Assembly (NCBI RefSeq): GCF_019021925.1
Contig: NZ_CP058990.1
Coordinates: 3,188,001 to 3,252,000, forward strand
Reading direction: 5' to 3'
DNA length: 64,000 nt
DNA from: Cellulophaga sp. HaHaR_3_176
GTDB taxonomy: Bacteria; Bacteroidota; Bacteroidia; Flavobacteriales; Flavobacteriaceae
Shown: positions 36,672 to 46,110 of the stretch, piece by piece
Layout of the letters: each line of letters begins with the position of its first letter
How positions within the stretch are numbered: position 1 is the stretch's first letter
Notes under the pieces: model-generated
Database searches by the model: none
Told to the model about the DNA's origin: nothing
Seen by the model: the letters and a program-made list of their open reading frames with translations, nothing else
Program-made: the position numbers and the translations under genes

Positions 36672-38875
36672 AGTCTAAACAAAAAAAAAGTACTTTATTT
36701 ATTAAAGATTTACCCAAAAATATTTTTGCTGGGTTCGTCGTATCCTTAATTGCGCTACCATTAGGTTTAGGGTTAGCAATTGCGAGTGAGGCACCTCCTA
36801 TATCTGGTATTATTGCTGCTGTTGTTGGTGGTATTATTGTTTCTATTTTTGGAGGCTCTAATGTTACTATTACTGGGCCAGGTAACGGTTTAGTAGTTGT
36901 TGTTTTAGGAGCGATAACAACTTTAGGAAATGGTGATTTATACCAAGGTTACCTATATACCATCGCCGCGGTAGTTTTTTCTGGAATTTTTATTTCAATA
37001 TTGGGCTTTTTAAAAATGGGACGACTAGCCGATTTTTTTCCTGCTTCGGCAATTGAAGGCATGCTTGCCGCCATTGGGTTAGGCATCTTATCAAAACAAT
37101 TTCATATTATGATAGGTCATAATAATGAACATGGAAGCATTATATCTTTATTATTACAGATACCTAGCGGCCTTTTAGAGCTATTTACAGATAGTAATTC
37201 TAGCCAGTTAATTGTTGCTTTAATTGGTATTATAAGTTTACTTATAATGGTTTTTTATTCTAAAATTAGAAATAAATACTTTCAATTGATTCCCGCTCCT
37301 ATGTGGATTTTAATTTTAACGGTTGGGTTAAGCTATGTTTACAAAGCTATAAATGTACCATACCCTGTTGAGGCTTCATTTTTAGTAACTATACCTGACG
37401 ATATTTTTGGCTCAATGGCTTTTCCTGATTTCTCTATTGTATATACTCAAAAGTTTTTAATGGCTGTGTTTGCACTAACTTTTATTGCAAGTATAGAATC
37501 TTTACTGAGTATTAAAGCTGTAGATAAATTGGACCCTAAAAACAGAAGGTCAAACGTAAATAATGATTTGAAAGCACTTGGCTTAGCAACTACAATAAGC
37601 GGACTTTTAGGTGGGTTAAATGTTGTTACTGTTATAGCAAGAAGCTCTGTAAACGTAAATAATAATGCTACGAATAGGTCGGCTAACTTTTTTCATGCCT
37701 TTTTCTTAGTGCTATTTGTTGTTCTTTTTCAAGATCAATTAAGAAGTATTCCCTTGGCTGCATTAGCGGCAATATTAGTTTATACAGGCTACAAGTTAGC
37801 AACACCAAAAACATTTAAAAAAATTGCTAAAATTGGTAAAGAACAAGTTGTAATATTCTTAACGACACTACTTACCACATTGTTTACCAATTTAATGACG
37901 GGTATTAGCGCAGGTATATTAATTACATTTATTATTCATATCATCATAAATAAAAGTTTCACACTTTTCTTTAGCCATATTTTTAAGCCTAATATTTTAA
38001 TGTTTAAAGAGCCAAATGAAGGCAACTATTATATTAGTATTAAATATTATTGCAGTTTTATAAACTTTTATAAGTTAAAAAATAAGCTTGATGTTATACC
38101 TGAAAATGAAAATGTAATTTTAGATTTTTCTATGTGTAGTTTTGTAGATTATACGTGTTTTGAAGGTATTGAGAACTATACGCAAACTTTCGCAAAAAAA
38201 GGTGGTAGTATTGAATTTATTGGCTTAGACAAACATGAAACAGACTCAAGACACCCATTTGCTATTCGTAAACTAATACCTAGTGTAGCTCTTAAACCAA
38301 TTGAAAACTACTTTACTAAAAGACAAAAAAATATTGAAAAAACAGCTATAGATTACAACTGGGATTATATTCCGAATAAAAGCAGAAATACAGAATTCTT
38401 ATCTGATTTTGTGTTTTTCAAAACAAGAGAAATTAGTTATTTCTATAATAATTTGTTAGACAAAATTGATAAAAAAAGTGTGTTTGATGTTGAGTTTACA
38501 GAAGGCGCTTTTATTGCAAAAGAAGTTGTAAAAATTACCGTTTTACATATTAATTTAAAAAAGGAGATACCCATTTTTACTTTAGACAAAGAGGGCTTAA
38601 TTGAAATATTATATAACCTTGCTGGGTTTAAAGATATAGATATTAAAGACCATCAAGATTTTAATAAACGCTTTTATTTAAGCGGAGAAAATGAGTTTGA
38701 AATAAAAAAGTTATTTACAGATGATCTAATTCTATTTTTTGAAAGTAACCCATATTATCATATAGAATCTAACGGTTGTTCTATCATCGTTATAAAAAAA
38801 GAACGTCTATTGAGCGTTAAAGAAATAAAAGCAATGATCTATTTCGGTCAGCAATTATTTAAGCTTCTTCAATAA
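36668..38875 (+). CDS. SulP-family anion transporter with STAS domain
   Basis: This 735-residue protein has a SulP membrane domain at about 12-430 with signatures LIALPLGLGLAIASEAPP, GGIIVSIFGGSNVTITGPG and FFPASAIEGMLAAIGLGIL. A STAS domain follows (about 450-550; ILDFSMCSFVDYTCFEGI), then a C-terminal extension of about 180 residues. It moves sulfate, bicarbonate or another anion. Start is TTG at 36668 in an overlap with the usp stop codon. The paired Usp gene and the nearby antiporter favour a bicarbonate/pH role, which is inference. Confidence 0.87.
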   Translation: MKSKQKKSTLFIKDLPKNIFAGFVVSLIALPLGLGLAIASEAPPISGIIAAVVGGIIVSIFGGSNVTITGPGNGLVVVVLGAITTLGNGDLYQGYLYTIAAVVFSGIFISILGFLKMGRLADFFPASAIEGMLAAIGLGILSKQFHIMIGHNNEHGSIISLLLQIPSGLLELFTDSNSSQLIVALIGIISLLIMVFYSKIRNKYFQLIPAPMWILILTVGLSYVYKAINVPYPVEASFLVTIPDDIFGSMAFPDFSIVYTQKFLMAVFALTFIASIESLLSIKAVDKLDPKNRRSNVNNDLKALGLATTISGLLGGLNVVTVIARSSVNVNNNATNRSANFFHAFFLVLFVVLFQDQLRSIPLAALAAILVYTGYKLATPKTFKKIAKIGKEQVVIFLTTLLTTLFTNLMTGISAGILITFIIHIIINKSFTLFFSHIFKPNILMFKEPNEGNYYISIKYYCSFINFYKLKNKLDVIPENENVILDFSMCSFVDYTCFEGIENYTQTFAKKGGSIEFIGLDKHETDSRHPFAIRKLIPSVALKPIENYFTKRQKNIEKTAIDYNWDYIPNKSRNTEFLSDFVFFKTREISYFYNNLLDKIDKKSVFDVEFTEGAFIAKEVVKITVLHINLKKEIPIFTLDKEGLIEILYNLAGFKDIDIKDHQDFNKRFYLSGENEFEIKKLFTDDLILFFESNPYYHIESNGCSIIVIKKERLLSVKEIKAMIYFGQQLFKLLQ

Positions 38876-39027
38876 AATTTAAAGATTGTAATTCCATTTG
38901 GAAAAATAGTAATTTAAAAAAAACACTTAAACTACATTAGTTGTAAGAAAAAGTGTTAACTTTTATCAGTATTTTAGAATAAATTTGTTTTATCAATCAA
39001 ATCGAATTCAACAATTAATTAAATTAA

Positions 39028-42000
39028 ATGTCTAAATTTTACAAAAACCCCATTCTATTTGGTTTAATTGCTTTTCTTTTGACCTTTTTTGTAACTCAAT
39101 ATTTTTCTTATAATAGATATACGGTTCTTAAAGCAAATCAAAAACAAGAAGTAATTGCACAATCTAAATGGCTTCAAAAAGAATTTCAGATTGTTTCTAA
39201 CCAAGGGTGTAATACAACACAAACATTAGGCTTTTTATTTGAACAAAATAGCCGCCTAGATAATTTCGATTCTATTGCTGAGTTACTTTTAAAAACAAAT
39301 AAATACATCAATGCACTTTCTATAACAGATAGCACTTATCATGTTGAGCAACTATACCCTTTAGAAAATAAAAAAATTATTGGTTATAATATTTTAAGTG
39401 ATTCAATCGAGAAAAAAAGTGCCTTGCACTCTGTTGAAGCAAAATGTAATTACATGATAGGTCCAATACACCTAAAACAAGGTGGTATTGGGTTCGTAAT
39501 TAAAAGACCTATATATAAAAAAGGTGTTTTTATCGGTTTTACAGGAGCCTCAATAACCCTAAAAAAACTATTAGGTGTAATCGATGAAAACTCTTTAACT
39601 AATAATCTTTATTCCTATAAACTTTTAAAAATTAACTCCGATAAATCTGAACAATCATTTTTCTCTTCAAATAATTTTAAATTTGATAAAAACACATATA
39701 GTGTTCCTTTAAAATTACCTAAAGGGCAGTGGAAGCTTGAAATAAATTCAACAAATAACATTACATTTTACAATGTATTTTTCCTTTCAATTTTAGGGTT
39801 TTTATTTTCAATCTTAATTGGTCTTTTCGTTAGTTATCTTATAAAGCAACCTTTATTACTAGAAAAGCAGGTTAAGGAAAAAACACGTTTATTATCTGAA
39901 AGTGAAGAAAAGCATAGAGCGTTTTTGGAACATGCCTCTGACGGTATTTTTATTACAGATACAGAAACCAATATTTTAGAGGTAAATATAGCTGCTTGTA
40001 AATTAACTGGATACTCTAAAGATGAATTACTTAAAATAAACTTTAGAGACACCTTGTTCTCTAAAGATAGTTTTGATGAAATTAATGAAACAGTATCTAG
40101 AATAAAAAATGGAGAAGAGGTATTATTTGAAAAACAATTAATCAAAAAAAGCGGTAAAATAATCTTTATTGAAAAAAATGCAAAAATGCTTCCTAGTGGA
40201 AACATTTTATCTATTGGTAGGGATATTACAGATAGAAAGCAATTAGAAATTATTGCCCAAAAAAGTATTGAGAAAATTAAAGAGAACGAAGAAAAATACA
40301 GAATATTAGTTGAAGAAGCTTCTGATGGTATTTTCTTATGTGATATAAAAGCAAAAATATTATCTGTAAATACACACTTCTGTAAAATGTTTGGAAGTGA
40401 GAAAAATGAATTTTTAGGAGAAAAAATTTCAAAATTTGTAGATCCTGAAAATTGGAAAACGGTACCCTTTAATTATGAGGAATTAGCTAACGGAGTTACC
40501 GTTAGAGGCCTAAGAAAATTAATCCGTAATGATGGGTCTTGTTTTTATGCAGATACTAGTATTAAGCGTATGCCTAATGATCTTTACCAAGGTATAATTC
40601 ATGATGTTACCGAAAGAGAAAAAGCTACCGAAATAGTTAAGAAAAGTGAGCTTAAATACAAAGAATTGACTGAGCGCATCTCTGAAGGTTTTGTTGCTTT
40701 AGACAAAAATTGGAATTTTATATATATAAATAATAAAGCTGGTGAAATTATAAACAGAAAACCAGATGAACTATTAGGTAAAAACCTTTGGGAAGAATTC
40801 CCTAAGTACAAAGGATCTGATTTTTATGATGAGCTTTTTGATATAATGGCAGTTCAAAAATACAAATCTATAGAAAATTTAAGCCCTTATTTAAATAGGT
40901 GGTTTGAGCATAATTTTCATCCTTCAAAAGAAGGACTCTCGATATATTTTAGAGATATTACTGAAATTAAAAAATCAGAGAAAGAAATACAAGATGCTAA
41001 ATTAAAAATGGAAGCGGCCATTAGAATTGGTAAAATCGGTTATTGGAATTGGGATTTTGAAAACCAACTTCTAGAATGGTCAGACCGCATGTATACCATA
41101 TACGATATTGATAAAAGCACTAAACTAGAATTAGAAACGGTTAACAAAAGGTTACACCCTAATGATAGATTTGACACTGACAATTTTATGAATGAATTAA
41201 TAACTAATGAGATGTTAAGCACAACGTATACTCATAGAATTATTCGTCGCGATAAGTCAGAATCTACTGTTTTAGTAGAAATGGAAGTTGAAAAAAATGA
41301 ATTAGGGAAAGTAACTAAATTACACGGAACATTATTAGATATAACTGAAACCATAGCAGCAAAAGATGCCGCTAAAGAAAGTGAAGAAAAATTTTATAAA
41401 TCTTTTCATTCTAATCTAATCGGAAAGTTAATTTTTAATAAACAACGACAAGTTATTGAAGCAAATGATGCTTTTGCCGATTTATTAAATACACAAAGAG
41501 AATATTTAATTGGTAAAACCATGGATGAAACAGACCTGTTGAGTTCTACTGAAAAAGAAATTAGAGACCAATATTGGGAAGAGCTAACAACAAAAGGGTC
41601 GTTGCTTGATAAAGAAATATCCTTCACCTTAAAATCTGGGAAAAAACGATCTACTATATTTTCTATCACATCTTTGAAATTAAAAAGTTCGACGAACTAT
41701 TTGATGAGTATAATTGACAATACGAAAAGAAAAGAAGCGGAACAAAAATTAGAAACACAAAACATAGAACTGAAAAAAACTAATGCAGAGTTAGATCGTT
41801 TTGTATACAGTGCCTCTCATGAGCTAAGAGCACCATTAGCTTCTATTATGGGGTTAATTAAAATTATATTAAGTGAAGAAAAAGGAGATGGCTTGGTTTT
41901 TAAAGTTCAAATGATTGAACAATCTGTAGATAGGTTAGATAGCTTTATTAGAGACATAGTACAATATTCTCAAAATAAACATTTAAATATCGCATCTGAA

Positions 42001-42450
42001 AAAATTGAATTCAGAACTTTAATAAACGAATCATTAGAAAGCTTATGGTACTTAGAAAATAGAGCCAAAATAAATATAGCTGTAACTATTAATGAAGACG
42101 TTAATTTCTTTTCTGACACTAAAAGAATTTCTATTATTCTTAATAATCTAATATCTAATGCAATTAAATATCATGATATTGAAAAAACAAACCCTGTTAT
42201 AACTATTGTAGTTTATACATCAGTAAAAGAAGCTGTAATTGAGGTTTCTGATAATGGTGTTGGCATACCAGAAGAGCACCTCAACAAAATTTTTGATATG
42301 TTCTACAGAGTATCGTCTAGGGTTATGGGTACCGGGGTTGGCCTTTTTGTAATCAAAGAAATTGTTGCTAAAATAAATGGTAATATAAATGTTGAATCTA
42401 AAGACAAAGAAGGTACTAAATTCAAAATCACACTACCTAATCAGCAATAA
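39028..42450 (+). CDS. Membrane hybrid-free sensor histidine kinase with about five PAS domains
   Basis: This 1140-residue kinase has a membrane helix at about 8-26, a periplasmic sensor region (27-245), a second helix at about 248-272, then about five PAS/PAC domains (290-405, 420-540, 545-650, 665-785, 790-910). HisKA follows with His931 in YSASHELRAP, and HATPase_c with N-box NNLISNAIKYHD and G-boxes DNGVGIP and GTGVGLFV. No receiver domain or response regulator gene is adjacent. It is followed by the arsenic operon 88 bp later, probably by chance. Confidence 0.92.
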   Translation: MSKFYKNPILFGLIAFLLTFFVTQYFSYNRYTVLKANQKQEVIAQSKWLQKEFQIVSNQGCNTTQTLGFLFEQNSRLDNFDSIAELLLKTNKYINALSITDSTYHVEQLYPLENKKIIGYNILSDSIEKKSALHSVEAKCNYMIGPIHLKQGGIGFVIKRPIYKKGVFIGFTGASITLKKLLGVIDENSLTNNLYSYKLLKINSDKSEQSFFSSNNFKFDKNTYSVPLKLPKGQWKLEINSTNNITFYNVFFLSILGFLFSILIGLFVSYLIKQPLLLEKQVKEKTRLLSESEEKHRAFLEHASDGIFITDTETNILEVNIAACKLTGYSKDELLKINFRDTLFSKDSFDEINETVSRIKNGEEVLFEKQLIKKSGKIIFIEKNAKMLPSGNILSIGRDITDRKQLEIIAQKSIEKIKENEEKYRILVEEASDGIFLCDIKAKILSVNTHFCKMFGSEKNEFLGEKISKFVDPENWKTVPFNYEELANGVTVRGLRKLIRNDGSCFYADTSIKRMPNDLYQGIIHDVTEREKATEIVKKSELKYKELTERISEGFVALDKNWNFIYINNKAGEIINRKPDELLGKNLWEEFPKYKGSDFYDELFDIMAVQKYKSIENLSPYLNRWFEHNFHPSKEGLSIYFRDITEIKKSEKEIQDAKLKMEAAIRIGKIGYWNWDFENQLLEWSDRMYTIYDIDKSTKLELETVNKRLHPNDRFDTDNFMNELITNEMLSTTYTHRIIRRDKSESTVLVEMEVEKNELGKVTKLHGTLLDITETIAAKDAAKESEEKFYKSFHSNLIGKLIFNKQRQVIEANDAFADLLNTQREYLIGKTMDETDLLSSTEKEIRDQYWEELTTKGSLLDKEISFTLKSGKKRSTIFSITSLKLKSSTNYLMSIIDNTKRKEAEQKLETQNIELKKTNAELDRFVYSASHELRAPLASIMGLIKIILSEEKGDGLVFKVQMIEQSVDRLDSFIRDIVQYSQNKHLNIASEKIEFRTLINESLESLWYLENRAKINIAVTINEDVNFFSDTKRISIILNNLISNAIKYHDIEKTNPVITIVVYTSVKEAVIEVSDNGVGIPEEHLNKIFDMFYRVSSRVMGTGVGLFVIKEIVAKINGNINVESKDKEGTKFKITLPNQQ

Positions 42451-42504
42451 TTAACTATATGATTAATAAAAAAAATGAAAAAAATATTCATTGTATCTAT
42501 ATTA

Positions 42505-42520
42505 ATCGTAATATTGCAAT
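42505..42520. promoter_or_regulatory. Candidate ArsR operator
   Basis: ATCGTAATATTGCAAT is an imperfect dyad (12 of 16 positions symmetric) 18 bp upstream of the arsR ATG. ArsR/SmtB repressors bind such AT-rich dyads over their own promoter, and a -7-like TAATATTG is contained in the site. Confidence 0.45.
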
Positions 42521-42538
42521 AAACAAATTAATTAACAA

Positions 42539-42871
42539 ATGGGATTAGCTAAATCTGAAATATTCACCGATAGTCAAAACCAAATAGCATTATTTGCGAA
42601 AGCATTTGGCCACCCAGCTCGCGTGGCTATTTTACAACACCTATTTAAAATAAATGCATGCATTTGTGGCGATTTAGTAAATGAAATAGGCTTGGCACAA
42701 CCCACTATATCTCAACACTTAAAAGAATTAAAACATTTGGGCTTAATAAAAGGCACTATTGAAGGCACTAGTGTATGCTATTGCATTCATAAAGAAAACT
42801 GGACAGCCATGAAAACTATAATGACTGCTTTTTTAGACCAAGACCTTACTACTAATACCGATTGTTGTTAA
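42539..42871 (+). CDS. arsR: ArsR-family metalloregulator
   Basis: This 110-residue winged-helix repressor has the recognition region AQPTISQHLKELKHLGLIKG. A CxC pair in NACICGDLV sits where ArsR proteins bind As(III) (ELCVCDL in E. coli). Further Cys lie near the C-terminus (VCYCIH, DCC). It should repress the operon and release it on arsenite. The next gene starts 20 bp later. Confidence 0.9.
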   Translation: MGLAKSEIFTDSQNQIALFAKAFGHPARVAILQHLFKINACICGDLVNEIGLAQPTISQHLKELKHLGLIKGTIEGTSVCYCIHKENWTAMKTIMTAFLDQDLTTNTDCC

Positions 42872-42891
42872 CATATTAAAATATAATATTT

Positions 42892-43359
42892 ATGAAACTA
42901 TCAGAAGTTAAAAGCCAATTACAAAAATTAGATACAATTGCTTTTCAATTACCAAATGGAGAGTTAGTTGCTAATCATTTTCATGTTACTGAAGTAGGTA
43001 AAATTACAAAGAGTTTTATTGATTGTGGTGGTACGGTACGTAATGAAGAGGTTGCTAATTTTCAATTATGGAGTGCCGACGATTACGACCACAGGTTACA
43101 CCCTGAAAAGCTGCTAAGTATTATCGAGTTATCTGAAAAAATATTAAATCTGGGTGATTTAGAAATTGAAGTAGAATACCAAGCCGATACTATTGGTAAG
43201 TTTGGTTTAGACTTTAATGGAACAAATTTTTTGCTGACTACAAAACAAACAGACTGTTTAGCTAAGGATAACTGCGGTATTCCTGAAGATAAACCTAAAC
43301 TAAAAATGGCTGATATAGCAAACGGAAACAGCTGTAACCCTAATTCTGGCTGTTGTTAA
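42892..43359 (+). CDS. DUF6428-like protein of the arsenic operon
   Basis: This 155-residue protein resembles DUF6428 proteins seen between arsR and arsC genes in Bacteroidota. Its C-terminus is rich in Cys (TDCLAKDNCG, NSCNPNSGCC), which could bind As(III) or hand it to a partner. No enzymatic motif is visible, and the function is not established. Confidence 0.75.
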   Translation: MKLSEVKSQLQKLDTIAFQLPNGELVANHFHVTEVGKITKSFIDCGGTVRNEEVANFQLWSADDYDHRLHPEKLLSIIELSEKILNLGDLEIEVEYQADTIGKFGLDFNGTNFLLTTKQTDCLAKDNCGIPEDKPKLKMADIANGNSCNPNSGCC

Positions 43360-43373
43360 ATACTATAAAAAAA

Positions 43374-43997
43374 ATGAAAACAAAACTCTCTAATAGCATC
43401 AATACTATAGTTGCTAATTTACAACCACAAGAAATTTCAAAAGAACGTAGAATCACATTACAACCACTTATTGATTATATTCAAGATAAGGTTACAAATG
43501 ATCAATCGATAAGAATCAATTTTATTTGTACTCACAACTCTCGACGAAGTCATTTATCACAAGTTTGGGCACAAACATTGGCACATCACTTTAATATAAA
43601 AAACGTGTTTTGTTATTCTGGTGGTACAGAAGCTACAGCTTTATTTCCCATGGCAGCAGATACATTAAAAAATCAAGGTTTTACAATTAAAACACTCTCT
43701 GAAGGTAAAAACCCAGTTTATAGTATAAAATATGCTGAGAATGAAGCTCCGTTGATAGGCTTTTCTAAAACCTATGATGATAGTTTTAACCCACAATCAG
43801 AGTTTGCTGCAATACTAACATGTTCATCAGCAGATCAAGGATGTCCATTTATTGCAGGAGCAGAAAAACGTATTCCTATTACTTTTGAAGATCCTAAGGC
43901 ATTTGATAATACACCTCAGCAAGCAGAAAAATATGCCGAAAGAAGTATTCAAATTGCAACAGAATTATTTTATGTGTTTTCAAAAATTAAATCTTAA
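43374..43997 (+). CDS. Arsenate reductase-like low-molecular-weight phosphatase
   Basis: This 207-residue protein has the LMW-phosphatase P-loop CTHNSRR (Cys52-x5-Arg) and later Cys residues ([12 protein letters not shown]) that could serve in thiol relay. It would reduce arsenate to arsenite for export. I chose ATG 43374 over TTG 43353, which overlaps the previous gene, because [12 protein letters not shown] starts the conserved part. It ends 2 bp before the acr3 gene. Confidence 0.85.
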   Translation: MKTKLSNSINTIVANLQPQEISKERRITLQPLIDYIQDKVTNDQSIRINFICTHNSRRSHLSQVWAQTLAHHFNIKNVFCYSGGTEATALFPMAADTLKNQGFTIKTLSEGKNPVYSIKYAENEAPLIGFSKTYDDSFNPQSEFAAILTCSSADQGCPFIAGAEKRIPITFEDPKAFDNTPQQAEKYAERSIQIATELFYVFSKIKS

Positions 43998-43999
43998 AA

Positions 44000-45046
44000 A
44001 TGGCATCTCATAAAAAATTAAGCTTTTTAGATAACTATTTAACCTTATGGATTTTTATTGCTATGCTTCTAGGAGTGGGTTTCGGGTACTTTATTCCTGC
44101 TTTTCCCAAGCTAATTAACAGCGCCAATAGTGGCTCCACCAATATTCCGATTGCAATTGGTTTAATTCTAATGATGTACCCACCATTAGCAAAAGTTAAT
44201 TATGCACTACTCCCAAAAGTTTTTAAAAATGTAAAAATCCTTTCTATTTCATTAATTTTAAATTGGATTATCGGGCCAATTTTAATGTTTGTATTAGCCA
44301 TCACTTTTTTACAAGGCTACCCTGAATATATGGTAGGGCTTATTTTAATAGGCTTAGCACGTTGTGTTGCAATGGTTTTAGTCTGGAACGACCTAGCGGA
44401 TGGTAGCACCGAATACGGAGCTGGATTGGTTGCTTTAAATAGTATTTTTCAAGTGTTTGCTTATAGTTTTTATGCGTGGTTATTTATCACCGTTTTACCA
44501 CCATATTTTGGTTTTGAAGGTGCAATAATTGATATTTCTATAGCCACAATTGCAGAAAGTGTCGCAATTTATTTAGGAGTACCATTTCTTTTAGGAATTT
44601 TTAGTAGGTTAATTCTTGTAAAATTAAAAGGTGAAGAATGGTACTTGCAAAAATTTATCCCAACCATATCTCCCCTTACATTAATCGCTTTATTATTCAC
44701 AATACTCGTAATGTTTGCTTTAAAAGGCGAATTAATTGTAACTATTCCGCAAGATATTGTACTAATTGCAATTCCATTACTAATCTATTTTACCCTAATG
44801 TTTATTATTGGGTTTTTCTTTACTAAAGCCATGGGGGCAACGTATGATAAAACTGCAGCAGTTGCTTTTACTGCTGCAGGAAACAATTTTGAGTTAGCGA
44901 TTGCTGTAGCAATTTCTGTTTTCGGATTGAATTCTGGTCAAGCATTTGCAGGTGTAATAGGCCCTTTAGTAGAAGTACCCGCTCTTATTCTATTAGTCAG
45001 AGTTTCATTTTGGTTACGCAAAAAATATTTTCTGAAAGAGGCTTAA
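44000..45046 (+). CDS. acr3: Acr3-type arsenite efflux permease
   Basis: This 348-residue protein has ten predicted membrane helices and the essential Cys in [18 protein letters not shown] (near residue 120), conserved in Acr3 exporters. It pumps As(III) out of the cytoplasm. It is the last gene of arsR-DUF6428-arsC-acr3. Length is normal. Confidence 0.93.
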   Translation: MASHKKLSFLDNYLTLWIFIAMLLGVGFGYFIPAFPKLINSANSGSTNIPIAIGLILMMYPPLAKVNYALLPKVFKNVKILSISLILNWIIGPILMFVLAITFLQGYPEYMVGLILIGLARCVAMVLVWNDLADGSTEYGAGLVALNSIFQVFAYSFYAWLFITVLPPYFGFEGAIIDISIATIAESVAIYLGVPFLLGIFSRLILVKLKGEEWYLQKFIPTISPLTLIALLFTILVMFALKGELIVTIPQDIVLIAIPLLIYFTLMFIIGFFFTKAMGATYDKTAAVAFTAAGNNFELAIAVAISVFGLNSGQAFAGVIGPLVEVPALILLVRVSFWLRKKYFLKEA

Positions 45047-45152
45047 CTATAAGGCACACTTGTAAAATTATTTATTTTAACAACCGTTAAAAACTCTTAA
45101 TTAATGTTTAATGTTTTCTGATTTTCTTAAATTTCAAGATTGAAATTTTTGT

Positions 45153-46016
45153 ATGAAATTATACCCAATAGAAACTGGTAATTTTAAGCTTGATGGTGGT
45201 GCTATGTTCGGAGTCGTTCCAAAAGCACTTTGGAACAGAACAAACCCAGCCGATGCTAATAACAGAATAGACCTTGCTGCACGTAGTTTATTAATTGAAG
45301 ATGGCGACCGCCTAATTTTGATTGATACAGGTATGGGAAATAAACAATCAGACAAGTTTTTTAGCCATTATGATATGTGGGGAGACCATACACTCGAAAA
45401 ATCTCTACAAAAAAATGGGTTTCATAAAGATGATATTACCGATGTGTTTATGACACATCTTCATTTTGACCATTGTGGAGGTAGTATTCAGTGGAATAAA
45501 GACCGAACAGGTTATGAGCCTGTATTTAAAAATGCAAAATTCTGGACGAATAAAGAGCATTGGGAATGGGCTACCAAACCTAATAATCGCGAAAAAGCAT
45601 CTTTTTTAAAAGAAAACTTACTTCCTATGGAAGAAAGTGGGCAACTGAATTTTATTGATAAAACTACAACTACAGATTTTCAAAAAGGCTCTGAACTAGG
45701 TTTTGATATTCTGTTTGTAGATGGCCATACCGATAAACAAATGATTCCGCATATCTCATATCAAAATAAAACAGTAGTATTCATGGCCGATTTGCTCCCT
45801 ACAGTTGGGCATATACCACTACCCTATGTTATGGGGTATGATACTCGCCCACTATTAACCTTAGCCGAAAAAGAGAAATTTTTACAGAATGCTGCTAAAA
45901 ATGAGCTTTATCTTTTTTTAGAACACGATGCACATAACGAGGTTTGCACCTTACAAGAAACTGAAAAAGGAACTCGTTTAAATAATATTCATAATTTCGA
46001 AGAATTATTTAGTTAA
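45153..46016 (+). CDS. MBL-fold metallo-hydrolase
   Basis: This 287-residue protein has the binuclear metal motif THLHFDHCGGS (near residues 106-116), a downstream Asp/His pair (VDGHTDKQ, FMADLLPT) and a final HD (LEHDAHNE). The fold includes lactonases and other hydrolases. The substrate is unknown. No signal peptide is seen, so it is probably cytoplasmic. Confidence 0.83.
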   Translation: MKLYPIETGNFKLDGGAMFGVVPKALWNRTNPADANNRIDLAARSLLIEDGDRLILIDTGMGNKQSDKFFSHYDMWGDHTLEKSLQKNGFHKDDITDVFMTHLHFDHCGGSIQWNKDRTGYEPVFKNAKFWTNKEHWEWATKPNNREKASFLKENLLPMEESGQLNFIDKTTTTDFQKGSELGFDILFVDGHTDKQMIPHISYQNKTVVFMADLLPTVGHIPLPYVMGYDTRPLLTLAEKEKFLQNAAKNELYLFLEHDAHNEVCTLQETEKGTRLNNIHNFEELFS

Positions 46017-46110
46017 ATTTAGCTCCTTTTTTCAAAGTCTTTTTTAAAATAATTTATCTAACGAAAAACATATAACAATTAACTATAATCGCTTTTTTTA
46101 AAAACATTTT

